DNA from: Micropterix aruncella
Lineage: Eukaryota; Arthropoda; Insecta; Lepidoptera; Micropterigidae
Direction: 5' to 3'
Assembly (NCBI GenBank): GCA_944548615.1
Contig: OX155952.1
Span: 35,599,788 to 35,663,787, forward strand
Length of the DNA stretch: 64,000 nucleotides
Under the pieces are notes generated by a model that was given only the letters and a program-made list of their open reading frames with translations, did not search any database and was not told the DNA's origin. Positions 23,527 to 36,269 of the stretch are shown here, piece after piece (the stretch's first letter is position 1; every line of letters starts with the position of its first letter). The position numbers and the translations under genes are program-made.

Positions 23527-24325
23527 CACTATAGATTAGTATTTTCACAAGCTTAAAGAGCAATTTAATAAAAGCTTGTTTTTAAAAATGAGTTTTACTA
23601 ATAACTTATTTCTTTTGCTTTGAAAGACCTCTGGTATTCCACTGGAGATTTTTCAAATACATTTAAAATACACATACTCGTAACTTTTTTTGACCATGAC
23701 TGTAATGTTTGTTGCACCAAGTCGCCTAAAAACGAGCTACGGTAGTGTTTCGTGATTCACTCAATCGGCACCAATTTCGAATATCTCAGTTTGTCTTTTT
23801 CCAACTGATTAGCATTCGTAAATGTGTATTTCCGCCAACCTCTGCAAGCACACGTTGTTGTGTAAGCAGGAGCGGTGCGCTTGTGCCGAATGTAATAAAC
23901 ACACATTTTAACTATGCCGTTGAAAATATTAATTTTCCCATTTAAATATTTATTTAATAAAATGGTTCCATGAAAGGTTTAAGTCATATTTTGTAATTAA
24001 AATCCAGTATGAATGTACTTTGGTTATTTTTCAATTCCTATTTTAATATTTAAACAATATAAAATTCTTGATTTTGTACAGTTTTATTGACATTTCTATT
24101 TTGAATGTGATTCAATTTTGTTTGAATCATGGATTTGGTAATTTAATGTTGGATATCTTTTATTTTAATATTTACACAATGTAAACGTTATTTAGTTTCT
24201 TAATATTTAATTTTTGAAGTAGATTTATTTTTCCAAATTCATTCTAATTTGTTATACATAAAAGTCATTATAAACATTGAATTGTTTTTTTTTCTCTGTA
24301 TCTTCTCTGTATATTCTGTATATTA
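23527..24325. other. AT-rich spacer, no gene
   Basis: No recognisable frame or repeat. Long T-rich runs at 24000-24290. Confidence 0.5.
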
Positions 24326-25235
24326 CTTTCCCGGGAGACGACGTGACGAGAAAAGAAAGTGTCTGGGTATTCGTAGTCGTCAACGATAGGGCCCAAGCGT
24401 TTAATCCGATTGAGCTAAAATTTGGCATACAGGTATCATTTGGTCATACCAAAAGTTGATAAGGTTGTGGCTGAAATTGGTCCACCAGGGAGCGCACTAG
24501 ACATATTTAAATTTCGAAATATTGCACTAGAGACTTGAAATTCGGTGCACAGATGCCTTGTCGGCCCAAAATCACATTGTAAAATTTTAGTTGGGATATC
24601 TTATATACGAGGGTTGAGTTGTTTGGGATATCTCATATAATCATGTATAAGTTACGCCAATAATACCTAAATTCCGGCGTATATTTTAATTAATTATTAA
24701 CGCCTCGTTACTCGGCTAAGTGCAGCCAACAGATAGATAAGACCTCAACCGGGTTCGTCTATCGACCGAGAGAAGGCGCTCATTGATTTTATTTATGAAA
24801 TTATTATTCAAATAAAATCAGTCCTTACCTAACTGCCAGGAAGGCCTTAGGGTGACAAAAACGAATTTTATTGTGATTTCAGCCCAATAAGGCATCTGCC
24901 ATCAAATTTCAAGTCTCTAAGACCAATATTCCGAGATTGAAATATGTCTAGTGCGCTCCATGGTGGACCGATTTCAACCTTTTGACCCCTTGCTATGACC
25001 AAATGATGCCTGCATGCCAAATTTCAGCTCAATCGGATTAAGCGTCTGGACGCTATCGTGGAGGATACCCACACATGCACATAGATAGATATACAGACAG
25101 ACTTTAATCTGGAAATAGTCTTAATCGTCTTAATCAAAATAGATATTTCCGCCTCTATTTCAAAAATAATTTTGATGTGTTCACAATACATTCCCTCCTC
25201 GTTGGTTGGTGAGTCGGAAAAGAAAATGTTATAAA
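24326..25235. repeat. Inverted pair of family C repeats
   Basis: 24329-24660 (plus) and about 24840-25235 (minus) are family C copies facing each other: GAAATTGGTCCACCAGGGAG against its inverse CCATGGTGGACCGATTTCAA. The middle shares ACTGATTTTATTT...AATTTCATAAATAAAAT with 26729-26770. The arrangement could be one long fold-back element or two insertions. Confidence 0.55.
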
Positions 25236-26620
25236 AAAAACACCTAACAAAAAAAACATGGTACTAAAAATAACTTTAGAGCCCAGCTCGGCTATAATAC
25301 AATTATCGCGTATAGTGGGATGTCTGGCGAACAGAGCATACCCTTCGCCCGTTCATCAAGGCGCGCGCCGCAGCGCGAAGTCTGCTCACTTCCTTAATTT
25401 CATTCCACTTCATCGAAACTTTAGCAGTTTTCCCGGTTGCTATGGGCTGCCGCCCCTACAATTACTCCCCCCCCCCCCCCCCTACCGAATAAAATGTAAA
25501 ACAATGTAAAATATGCCTGGCCAATATTCTCTCGTCGGGAAGTTAACTTGCTTAAAAACACTCTGCTGCTATTCGTGAAAGAAGAAGGAAAGATAGGCTA
25601 TTGCATATGCGAAGAATGCAACTAAGCAGCTAAGGTTACGTGCAGCTTCAGCTATATGACCTGTTCGTTATCTTGGGTCGGCTAATTTTACGTTTTACGG
25701 TAGCCTCCTCGGAATTTTGCGGTAGCCTCCTCGAAGAAGGATGAACATGGAAAGGACACTGTTTTCCCCGTGCGGGACGCAAACAGCTCGGCAGCGTCCG
25801 AAGGCCACCCACCGCTCAGGGGACTGATCCGACTGCCGTGACAGGGGAAACAGAGCCCTTTCTAGGTTATTCCCTCTTCGATGAGGCTACCGAATGGGAG
25901 TTTAACTGTGAGTTGGCCCGACCTAAAGAAACACAAGCAGGCTATCAGGCTAAAGTTACACCGATCCATTTGAACCCGTGAATACAGTTTTCTTTACCGA
26001 ATTACATCCAGACAAAGCCGATGCCTTTCCACTTACATGGAGCCCAACAGTCCATTTTTCAACGGCCGGTAGTTATGAGGCAGCGTTTCCTCATATACCC
26101 TATGCCGGAATGACAAATCGATGGTGTACCCTAAATTAAAAGCAGTGTTTTAGTGGTTGGAAACAAGTACCGTAATCCAAAACTCACGTACAAAAATCTC
26201 ACGGACATTTTTTATTTTTTTTTATACCATTCATCAATTTATTACTGAACCAACCATGTGCAAGGGCTCATCTACGGTTATGTTTTTACCAGGTCGCTGC
26301 TGCTCGACTGATTACTCTCCCTGTCAAAAGGTACCCCCTTATATATTTAACCCTGAGCCATCCATCCTTCGGTACTTTAGCTGTTTCGTATACACCTACT
26401 CGCCGCATTTTACAACTTTTATTTATGACTTCATCGCGTTGGACGCGCTTGCTGATTAGACCACATTGTTTCGGAATTCGTTATTGTTTGAAACTTTATT
26501 ATTATTCCAGACAGTAACACTAAGAATGTAGAACAGTTTCGGAAGAGTTCCAATATTCTGATAAGCACCAATATTCTGTGTAAACGTAGTTTCATAAAAA
26601 TCAAAATGCGTAAACTAACA
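25236..26620. other. Spacer with a family A-like fragment; no gene
   Basis: 25855-25945 (CTCTTCGATGAGGCTACCG, GGGAGTTTAACTGTGAGTTG) resembles the tail of the second family A subfamily seen at 47.9 and 61.5 kb. A C-run is at 25467-25482. The frames 25258-25509 and 26157-26459 carry no domain. Confidence 0.5.
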
Positions 26621-28210
26621 ACGATGGAACACATTCTCGCTCCTTGGCTATTAAGGACAGACGATTGCTTGGAGTTACATAGTAAACAAATTGTTGTGTC
26701 ACCCCAAGACTTTCCCGGCAAGTAGCCAAGGACTGATTTTATTTAAATATTAATTTCATAAATAAAATCGATGAGCGGCCCTGTCTCGGCCGGCGGACGA
26801 ACAATTAATTGGGTTCCATTGCAACCGCCTCAGGCGAAACGGTTCGTTTCTCGGCCAAGGGCGGGGTTGGGCCAAGCGCCAACAGATGGCGTTAAAATTT
26901 AATTAAATTGTATGGCGAAATTTAAATAATATTAGTGTAGCTTGTATATGAGATATTCCAACAAAAATCTTACAATAATATTTCGTCCCAAAAAGGCACC
27001 TGTGTAATGTCAACTACATATAAGTCCAATATTTTTTAAGCTATTGCATAGCTTTTATCGCGGGCCTTGGCCAGCGCGGCGACCGAATGAACAAATTTCT
27101 TAACGAAAATTAATGATTTTAAACTGATAATTACGTCTAAACGAGTACTGCTTACGATTCGAAAAAAATATATGTTAAACAAGAACATTTTCCTAATATT
27201 CTTAGCTTTGAATATTTTAGATTTTGTTTATATTACATAGTGTAATTAATTTGTGAAATTAGGTCTAACCGAACACAAAAACGACTACTACGCAAATACT
27301 ATCTGGCGTATTATTATGAAACCTGCACCATTTTAAAGATAATTTAATTATCTATCTTTTTATCTACGAATTTTTTCGAATAATTTGTTTTTTTTGCTTT
27401 ATTGAATAAAAAATTCGTGCGCGGCGCTTTATCGAAAGACATTTAAATTATTCCGATAGAGCGCAGTTATCTGATATCAGAAAAAATAAACTAATAAATA
27501 AATATAATTGCATAAGTTGTTAAAAATGCTATGCAATAGCTTTACCGTGGCAGTCCCCGAGTGCCACAAGTATTTTTTTTATTTTATTTTATTGGATTTA
27601 TCAAATTAACCATTTACAATTTATATTTTTACATTTAAAACGAGGGTCAATGAACCAACCAAACACAATAATAATAATAATAATAATAATAATTAAAAAA
27701 ACATATATAATAATAATAAATATATATATAATATTATTTTTTTTATAAAAATTACAATATTATATTATAGGAAATAGAAATACTAAATAAATTTACAGAT
27801 CACATTTTAAGATTGAAATTTGACTAGTGCGCCCCTTGGTGGACCGATTTCAACAACATCCTTTTCAACTCTTACCAAGACAAAATGATTCCTGCATGCC
27901 AAATTTTACCTCAACCAAATGAAGCGATTGGGCGCTATCGTTGGAGAAAAACATACACTCACAGACAGACAGGACACCATAGACAGATTTCAGTCTGGAA
28001 AATAGTCTTAATAGTCTCGGGGGGGGGGGGGGAGGCTCACAATTGATATTTCCGTCTTTATCTTGAAAAAAGTTTTAGCGCGTTCACAATACTTTCCCCC
28101 TTGCTCGGTTGGTGTGCCTGGAACGTAAAAACGATGGAATACCTTCTTGCTCCTTGTATATAAAAAGCAGACGATTGCTTAGAGCTACATAGTAAAAAGC
28201 AGATTCGCAT
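26621..28210. repeat. Composite of family C-related repeats
   Basis: 26630-26690 and 28130-28195 are copies of one segment (AACGATGGAA..., CAGACGATTGCTTGGAG or TTAGAG, TACATAGTAAA). 27800-28110 is a minus-oriented family C copy (GTGGACCGATTTCAAC; G-run at about 28018-28032). Between them AGCTATTGCATAGCTTT at 27040 faces its inverse ATGCTATGCAATAGCTTT at 27528, the possible ends of a ~490-bp inner element. Confidence 0.5.
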
Positions 28211-29069
28211 TTTTTTACGTTTTGCCCAATTACGTCACAGTCAATTTGCAGCACCGTCATCAAAACACGGTAATAAATTTCTACCCAGCGCTGACGGAAA
28301 CACCCTTTTAACTCGAATTATCACAATTTTAACGTTTCTCTATCCCCGTCTCTTTTCCGCACACACGTCCACCTTTCCCCCTCTGAAATCGGAGGCGGAC
28401 GCGACGGTGAAAACATATTTGCCACCGTTTTGGATGAAGCCAGCCGTGATTGTCTAGATTGATCCGGGCTGATCAGCTAATTCAGCGCGGACCCGAGCTG
28501 AAAGACATCCCCCGGATCACCTGGCGACACATTTTTTTTATGACGGCGGGAATTGAAAAGAACGGAAAATCGTGTTGTATTCCATCTTTCTTTTCGACGT
28601 AACCGACAAGTAAGGCTCTCGCGTCTTAAGCGCAGGTTACTCCCTTGACATAATATGGCAAGAATGCTGCAGCTAGAACTGGCGCTTGAGGCTTTTCTGT
28701 TGTGTGCTTTGTGGTTCGGTTGCGATATTCGTTTTTTATACCTGTTAAAAATATCATCGAATGAATACGATATTTAAAAAAAAAAAACGGTTGTCACCCC
28801 AATACTTTCTCCCGCAAGACTTCCCAGAATCACAATAACTGTCATAGGGATGTTGTAAGATGCGTTTATCTTAGTAAACAACATTAGAATTTATAACCAT
28901 AAATAACATTGAATTTTTTTTCAAAAAATTACCAAAATGGAATTTTTTTAAACATACCTACAGCATAAAAAATAACAATGATAAGAATAACAAGACAATG
29001 ATATTTTAAATTATTTGCAATATAAGGATTACAAAATATGTTAACAATCTATATTATCTATATATCTTA
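28211..29069. other. No gene recognised
   Basis: 28290-28720 is unique-looking, GC-balanced sequence that might be regulatory or conserved non-coding DNA. I cannot show that from sequence alone. Confidence 0.4.
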
Positions 29070-29580
29070 TCTATATATATATTACAAAGTCAGGTTTGTT
29101 CGAACACTCGGAGAACGGCTGGACCCGATTTTCATGGTTTTTGATTTGTTGTATTTGTCTCCGTCCCGAATAGCAGAATAACTATTAAAAACATTGGAAA
29201 ATTAACGAAAAAATAAAGTAAAAGAAAAAACATTTTCCCATACAAAATGTTCATGGGTTTCGTAATAGTCAAACATTTAATGTTCATCCCGTCGATACGG
29301 TAGACTCTCTCCTCAAATTAAAGAAAGTATTTAAATGAAGGTTTCGAATCGACAAGATGTATCAACAATATTCGGACCACAAGTATTACATAGTTTAATT
29401 CAATCATGTCATGCTGACACGCGATTGATATACTTTTTACTTTTTGTACTTTTATATTTCTTTTTGTGTTATTATCTTAATAAAGTAGTGAACTTACGTG
29501 AACGAAGTAGTAAGGTCAGCTAATCTGTAACACAACATTAATTGACTGTTAGGCGGTACGAAGTTCGCCGGGTCAGCTAG
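29070..29580 (+). mobile_element. Non-autonomous Helitron
   Basis: Begins TCTATATATATATTACAAAG at 29070 after an A and ends GGGTCAGCTAG at 29580 before a T, the Helitron TC..CTAG ends with A/T insertion. Inner text (TTCGAACACTCGGAGAACGG near the start, AAGTTCGCCGGGTCAG at the end) fits short insect Helitrons. No Rep/helicase coding. Confidence 0.7.
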
Positions 29581-29624
29581 TACAATATAAAGAAAACAAA
29601 CGAGAATTTTAAAATAAGAGTTAA

Positions 29625-29775
29625 GATCGCTATGTGTGTATGTGGCGATGGTGTGTGTTTGTGTGATAGAGATCGTGTATGTGTGTGCGCGCACGCGCGT
29701 GTGTGTGTGTGTGTATATGTGTGTTCTGTGTGGATCTGTAGTGCGTATGCGCATGTGAGTGCTTGTATGTGCATA
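29625..29775. repeat. (GT)n-rich microsatellite tract
   Basis: Imperfect GT/TG repeats with GC interruptions at about 29685-29700. Open frames rich in T and H on the minus strand are artefacts. Confidence 0.9.
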
Positions 29776-30492
29776 TGGAAATATGGGATGCTCAATCCAA
29801 TCTGATCGTCAGCTTTTTCACATACCTTCTTAAAAGGATCGACTATTTTGGCATTAAATATGTAAATATCGTTAAAGCCTACATTGTATGGATGTATAAC
29901 ACGCGGCAATAATTTTAAAAATATAATTACGATTTAGAGAATTTTCGCTAGGAGCGGAGGACAAGAGAGGATAGATAGGAATTTAGGGAAAGGGCTTTTT
30001 TAGTTGCTATTTTTAACTGTTTCTTTATTCCATGCATCGAGATAACCGAATTGAACAATTTAACCGGAGTCGCAAAATTCAGCAAACTTAACGGAAAGAC
30101 ATTTGAAATATATCGTCACCGTAATTATAGTAAAGATGACGCCTCTAATTCAGTGTATCGCGCGCTGGGAGGCCTGCGAAACATTATTAGTCGGGTCCCG
30201 ACGGGCGACACTTTACATATTCATTAACCGTTCAAATAATGCGTCGACCGCGGTCCGCAACCAGCCCCAACCCCCATTCGAACCCAACCCAGTCAAACGC
30301 GGACTCAGTAAAGTCCGGCCCGGTCTGTCAGGGGGAGGCCGCCAGCTGCCGTGTTTATTTGAATTTCACGCTTTGCGGATTTGAACGCACGGCAACGCCG
30401 CCGCTGCCGCCCGTGCCGTAATTGTCACCGTGTCGGGCCTTTTAGGGCGGTTTTTGCACTGACGTTTGCATCAGCAAAGAATACAGTTGAAG
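29776..30492. other. No gene recognised
   Basis: Unique-looking, with a GC-rich part at 30230-30480. The overlapping frames there lack homology signatures. Confidence 0.45.
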
Positions 30493-31530
30493 GGCGTTGT
30501 CATACTACGGGCGAACCTGCCACCCTAGGGGGGTATAACGATATTGATCATTTTTTCAATCGTGTGGTGAACACAGAGACTAAGAGACGAAACAGTCCAC
30601 CGTCTAACTAAGCCAACATGCCCTGAAAAAATATTGGATTTTTTGATACAATGTCGTTTTGTTCTTACGGTTTTATACATAATAATAAAGTTTCAATCTT
30701 AAATTTGTTGAATTGCAAGGAATTTTGTTGAAACTCCATTACTCGATTATATGTTTCACCATGCTCTGTACGGGTAATACGAAAATAACTGTATTTTGTA
30801 GCCTCAACATGATTCTTGTAACTGACTATAACCTTACGTATGTAATAACATGCCGAAAAGCAACATCTAGCTATGCACCGTAATTAATGTGCGGTGTAAT
30901 TACAATGCCTGTGCCATGGTAACTACACCGTCACGCGTCATGTTGATATATACGTACGTACCACAGTTCATGTTATATACGTAATGCCTTTTGAAACATG
31001 CGTATTTCCGTGTATTTCAGCGTTATATTTTCTCAGTGTACTGTGAGAGTCCAACACCTTACGACGAGGCACAGGGAAGTAAACCCAGCGGGTCGACATA
31101 ACGCCACTACTAACAGATTTAGCCGGATTTCTCCGTCCTATTAGTCTGGTAACGGATGATGTTGACTCTACCTGACGTACGCGGTAATTCAGTCTGAATA
31201 TATCGCGGACCGAGGCGCCCTTCGCCAGTAATGGCCACTCGGAATCGAGTGGCCAACGGATCGTTTCAAGGATAGATGACGACAGCTCTCTAGGAAACAT
31301 AAGCCTTCAGAACCCCCGGTTATTCGTTGGATGAGCAGAGTATCTAGCAAACCGGACAGTCCATCAACTACCCAGATCCGACCGAGGTGTTCCCCCGAAT
31401 ACGTAAACTTCTGATCCCAACCGCCTCCGACTGCAGTTTACAGGCGTGGCAGAAGCTCACATCGGCCCTGACAGGGTAAGTCCCTCTACGAGGAGGGTAC
31501 CGTGAGTTGAACTGTGAGTTGAGCAGGTTA
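30493..31530 (+). mobile_element. Family A retroposon, second subfamily, interrupted
   Basis: The start (GTCATACTACGGGCGAACC) and body (TATCGCGGACCGAGGCGCCC, TAGGAAACATAAGCC) match family A. The copy breaks after GCCAACATGCCC at about 30622 and resumes at GTGAGAGTCCAACACC about 31047. The 420 bp between are absent from other copies and have weakly inverted ends (TGAAAAAATATT / TATATTTTCTCA). The tail GAGGAGGGTACCGTGAGTTG belongs to the second-tail type. Confidence 0.68.
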
Positions 31531-31959
31531 CACGTTTTCCTCCTCACTTGAAATTCATATCTATATAATTCTAGTGAAGCAGGTACTTATCATCGGTATC
31601 GATTATCGACTAAGCGCGGTTAAATCGATCGATTAGCGAGTTAGGAGTAGTGACTCAGTATCATTACGTTTTCAAAAAACTCTTTTTTCAATTAATAAAA
31701 AAATAAAATAAAAATTTATTAGAATATCTTGTATCTAATAAAACATACAAAAAAAACTTCGTTATGAAAAAGATTTTACTTTAATCTATTTTGTGCCATG
31801 GTAAATCAAAATTAATTTAATTTTTAATAACGTTAAATTATTGATATTTGTTAAAATTCTTTAAAATTAAACGATTCAAAATAGCAGGCTTGTTTTGTTT
31901 CTACTGATACCATCATATAGCGAAAGATGTCGATTATATTGATCGTGTGCTCACTCTGA
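31531..31959. other. No gene recognised
   Basis: AT-rich DNA 3' of the small coding fragment at 31960-32172. No polyadenylation signal stands out. Confidence 0.4.
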
Positions 31960-32172
31960 TTAGTTATCAGTGTCGCTAGCGCTGTCGTCTTTTCTGAGGT
32001 TAATTATAAATGGTGGTGCAGTCTCGCGTAATTTAATCTTTAGGTATTCCTCTTCCTGCAGTCTCTCTGCGTGTCTGAAATACTTAGTCCAACTTTCCTG
32101 CGTGACGTCATCGAATGGTTCATAAAGTATTTTTTTGACATCTACCCTTTGTAGCTTCCCTCCTAATCTGCG
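31960..32172 (-). CDS. Unassigned C-terminal coding fragment (possible terminal exon or transposase tail)
   Basis: Seventy open codons on the minus strand ending at TAA 31960-31962. They read ..ILYEPFDDVTQESWTKYF, RHAERLQEEEYLKIKL, APPFIINLRKDDSASDTDN. The acidic/serine C-terminus, charged helix and third-position pattern look coding. An acceptor-like GACGCAG lies just upstream at about 32168-32174, after which an in-frame stop precedes the frame. Similar tails (W..Y..H...L.EE.., then FIIN.. and an acidic end) occur in insect DDE transposase-derived proteins, so a transposase remnant is as likely as a host exon. I do not recognise the gene. Confidence 0.4.
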   Translation of the reverse strand, partial: RRLGGKLQRVDVKKILYEPFDDVTQESWTKYFRHAERLQEEEYLKIKLRETAPPFIINLRKDDSASDTDN

Positions 32173-33639
32173 TCAAATTTAGTAAATATTACCTGGTATC
32201 TTCGAATTATCTCCCGGAATCTGCGAAATATTATTGCAAAACGCGTCTATGCCTCTTATCTTCGCCAAATTTTGTTTAATGGGGTTGCATAGACAATGAC
32301 ACGGCGGTAAAAGTATCACTTAATGGTCCATATCCTTATGTCAATTCGTCTAAATGATGCAACTAAGTATTATCACCAGGTATCTTTGAAATATTACTGC
32401 ACAGCGCTTCTATTGTGACCCAAAACACATCAAACACTAACGAAACGAAGTCCCAATCATACCGCGTTGTACCCAATCATACCACGTATATAATTACTCG
32501 GACACAAGAGGATAGTGCGGATAGTAAGTATGTTGCTATACGTCCTATGACTTATATGTCCTATATGATAGTATAGGATAGTACATTTACTGTTTGGAGT
32601 ACAGGAATTTTAGACACCGTTTTTGTACCCAGCGTCAAAGTGCGAATCTCCTTATGTGGATTCTAAATAGCAGAATTGATTTACAGCCTGAAAACACATC
32701 AAAAACTGACGAAACGAAGTCCGCGTCGCAACACCACGAATGAATTAAATAAAATCGGCAACTACCATTAATATTGCTATAGCCCGATCATAATAACATT
32801 ATGAAAATCCTGATGATACCTTACCGCGGCGTAGATTACCCCAGATTTATCGACATCTCATGTTATCGATCGCTTCGCTTTCATAAATATGAAATGCTAA
32901 TATAATAGGTTCGCAACTCGGTTTAGTTTACGCGGAGTAATTTGCAACATATATTGGGAAGCATGAGCCAACGGTGACGAGCTTTAAAATATTTAGTAAC
33001 TACAAAGAGTTAGCTTGAGGTCCCTCATAGCGATTTCATTTCATCGAATTTAAATAGTATCTTCTTTTGTGAGAAATAAACTGTATCGTACCTCACTGGG
33101 GTGCGTTTCGTAGCCCGCTGTCGACGTGGCAGTCGCTCAAATTGCCCATTAGGTGAGATCTGTCATGGCGAATGGCGGTAAAAGCGTACAAAATAATGGT
33201 GACAAAAACAGCCACCCGGTACAAATTAAAATATTTCATTTACTCAACGACTTGCGGAATTAAATGTAATCTTAATATTACTTTGGCCGTCGGGTAAAAA
33301 ATACAAAAATGACATAAAATGTCATTTTTGTCTCGCCTGTTTTGTAATTGTATAGTAGGTAAGTATTTCAACAAAGTGTGAGGAAATTAATGTAACTCCT
33401 CTCATATTCTTCAGTGGCTTTAAGCTGTAAGCTTATTATAATAGACTATTATAATAGAAACCCAAGAACATTGGGGTTTTATCCCCCCCCCCCACTTCTG
33501 AGGAAACAGTTCTATAAAATGTAAAAATCTACTGATCTGTGGAATATCTTCACAAAAATCCAAAAATCCAAGATCGCAAACGACTTGCCGGCTATTATTA
33601 ATTATTGTTTAGAATATCGATTCTTTCCCGTGGAAAAGA
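32173..33639. other. Spacer with local duplications, no gene
   Basis: AACACATCAAACACTAACGA at about 32422 recurs as AACACATCAAAAACTGACGA at about 32693, each followed by AACGAAGTCC or a close variant. ATTACCTGGTATCTTCGA (about 32190) resembles ACCAGGTATCTTTGAAAT (about 32375). Otherwise unique. A C-run sits at 33483-33493. Confidence 0.45.
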
Positions 33640-33995
33640 TCCGTGAAAAACATCCGTGGAACTGAAAATGGCAAAAGAGATACAGAGATATAAAAAAGAT
33701 AATTATCGCCCTTTTGCCAGTTTTTAGCAAGATTATTGAAAAATATATTCTCACGAGATTGACTAATTTCTTCCCAGAAAATAATATTCTCAGCATTAAA
33801 CAATTTGGTTTCTAAAAAGAGCTTTTCAACACAATATGTCATTGCTAATCTCATAAGGAAAACACTACCAAACCTTGACAATAGCAAAAAACAGTTGGCA
33901 TTTTCTGTGATCTCTTTAAGGCTTTTCACTGTGTAGAATATTCAAGTCTACCAGAGAAACTAGAACGCTGCGGGATTAGGATTAGAGAACTAGGA
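33640..33995 (+). pseudogene. LINE reverse transcriptase fragment, decayed
   Basis: Across shifting plus-strand frames one can read DNYRPFASF (RT motif 1 region, near 33698), FSKIIEKYI and NNILSIKQFGF (near 33790), then GIFCDLFKAFHCV and LEKLERCGI-like text (33898-33985; the motif A aspartate is in CDLFKAF). Stops and frameshifts throughout. Jockey/CR1-like order. No 3' portion with YADD follows, so it is truncated at both ends. Confidence 0.65.
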
Positions 33996-34915
33996 TATAT
34001 CTCTACTTACAAGATTATAGAGGAACCCGATAGGTTTAGCTATTAGGGCATGGGGAGTTATAAGGGGGAGGAGGAGAATATTTTATTTATTTATTTTATT
34101 AACTAAATGTATACAGCATATTCTTTATATTAAAAAAAAAAATTATAAATTAACATTAATATAGCCATTAATACATTTTAAATTAGCAAAAAATATAAAG
34201 TACCCATTTAAAAGATAATAATTTTATAACCTTCTTTTTAAGAAAAAAGGAAAAAGAAGCATTTCTAAATATAAATGTATAAGTACAATAGGGGAATGGA
34301 AATGGAAGGGAGGGATTGTTATAACACTATGTGTAATATACGTTCATAAATGGCCATACATACGTATACTATTGACATATATATACATATAGACATACAT
34401 ACACACATAAATATATTGTATATAATAAAGTAATAAGTAAATTTAAATTAATTATCGTTCCTGAGCTTTTCTTCGACTGCGCGAAGAAAAGGCTTCCTGT
34501 CCAGAGAAAAAATGTCAAGGTCATTAAACCTGTTATTAAAAGAGGTGAGTAACCGTATCATAGTAGAGTTGCTGAAGTGGCTTGAATTATATGAATATTA
34601 TCAGTTTTTGCCTTGTTGAGTCGACCAATTTTCTGACTTCTGTTTGCTTTATTCAGTTATGATTCAGGTACTTGTAAAGGTTGCAAAGGGCCAATTGTAA
34701 TTCCCGTACACGTACTTACTTTAAAGCAAATTAAGTGACCATTTAGGCAGCATATTTTTGTATATTAAAAAATCTTCATATTTAAGTTAATTTATTCAGA
34801 AAGGATAATGCCGGGCAGAGGCTCGATTTTTTTGCTAGCGAGATTATTATAACGAGACTCAGCATAAACAGCGCAAAATGATTCATCTATGCTATATTCC
34901 TGTTTTGCAGCATTC
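33996..34915. other. AT-rich spacer, no gene
   Basis: No recognisable repeats except short A/T runs. Confidence 0.5.
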
Positions 34916-35041
<126 letters not shown>

Positions 35042-35904
35042 AGTTACTTTGATAAGATTACGATCTTTATATTCTGTCGCAAGCGCCCATCTTCGCCCCG
35101 TTTCTATTGCCACTTCAGTAAATGCTTGTTAATTCCGCTTGTTATCTTTTACGCGGCGCCTGAAAAGAGGTCCGGGGAATGGAAGATCGCACTGATGGAT
35201 CGCGGGAGACTCATATATGATCATTATGAAAATTATGCCAGCCGTGTGAAAAGGAGGGAACTTTGAACCGCTCCATGGAGCCAGGAAGGTAGCTTTGCAT
35301 CGGAATAATAAGGGAAAATAAAAACGGCGCTTTGCAAGTCAAACGATGAGACAGGAAAACAATGTATGACGATGGTCTTTGTAGACTGGGCGAGAATCCC
35401 TATATTATGAATTCTAACGGCAAAACATTATGAGACATTTGGTTTCCTCGCGCTTTCAGACTAATTACAGCCTTGAGAATCCGAATCTGTCCGGTGCCAA
35501 GTCAGATTTTGCCCCCTATGCTCAAAATTTAAGATAGCGTCCAAGATGGTTTCTTATCCCGGATGTAAGGGTAGGTTCTGTTTTTTTTCACTTCGAATGA
35601 TGTTCCATGTGTCAATTTCGGGGTTTTAGAAGTCTCTGAGTACAATTAAACAAGTTACAGGACCAAGAGTTCAGAGAACAGGCCTAGGCCTAGTTAGGCG
35701 ACTGGGTCAAACATTAAAAATAATGTCGCGTCAATTTCTTGCTAACATCTTACTTACAAATATGACATTAATTGTTTACTAGATGTGTTACTAAATAAAT
35801 AAATAAATCGCTCACCGGAATTATTGTTTTCAAGATAGCGGCGGCGTTTACGACCGCAAGTTAGCTAGCTGTATTTCCACTTTCTATGCCGTAAAATAAG
35901 CATC
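35042..35904. other. No gene recognised
   Basis: Unique-looking sequence; no domain-bearing frame. Confidence 0.5.
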
Positions 35905-35998
35905 TGAACTTATTAACTTAATACATATAGGTTCTGAAGATCGTTGACCACAATGTGGAGTTCCGCACAGATTTAGAAATACAGGAGTTGGCACAGTG
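35905..35998 (+). repeat. Solitary unit fragment of the 187-bp satellite
   Basis: GATCGTTGACCACAATGTGG, then TTCCGCACAGATTTAGAAAT and ACAGGAGTTGGCAC, match the repeat unit of the array at 39718-40733 nearly base for base, 4 kb away from it. Confidence 0.8.
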
Positions 35999-36269
35999 CA
36001 TATTCGGATCCAGGAAGATAAAATTAGTCTAATAACGCCCGGAAACCAAGTGTGCCGTTATTCTTCATCACAAGCGTAATATGCATGATCATGCATACAT
36101 GATGCAAGCTTAATATGCATCACAAGCATAATAAAATGCAATGTTCGTATGTAAAGTTTACGCTTCAAAATTTGCAAACCATTATTTAACCACTCGCTTG
36201 TATCCGATTGAGCAAAAATTTGGCATACTTATGTAAGCTCGGTGACAATGCAATATTGTGGTACAAACG

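Noticed and set aside
29494..29909. Thr/His-rich minus-strand frames
   Set aside because: They come from the (GT)n tract and the end of a Helitron.
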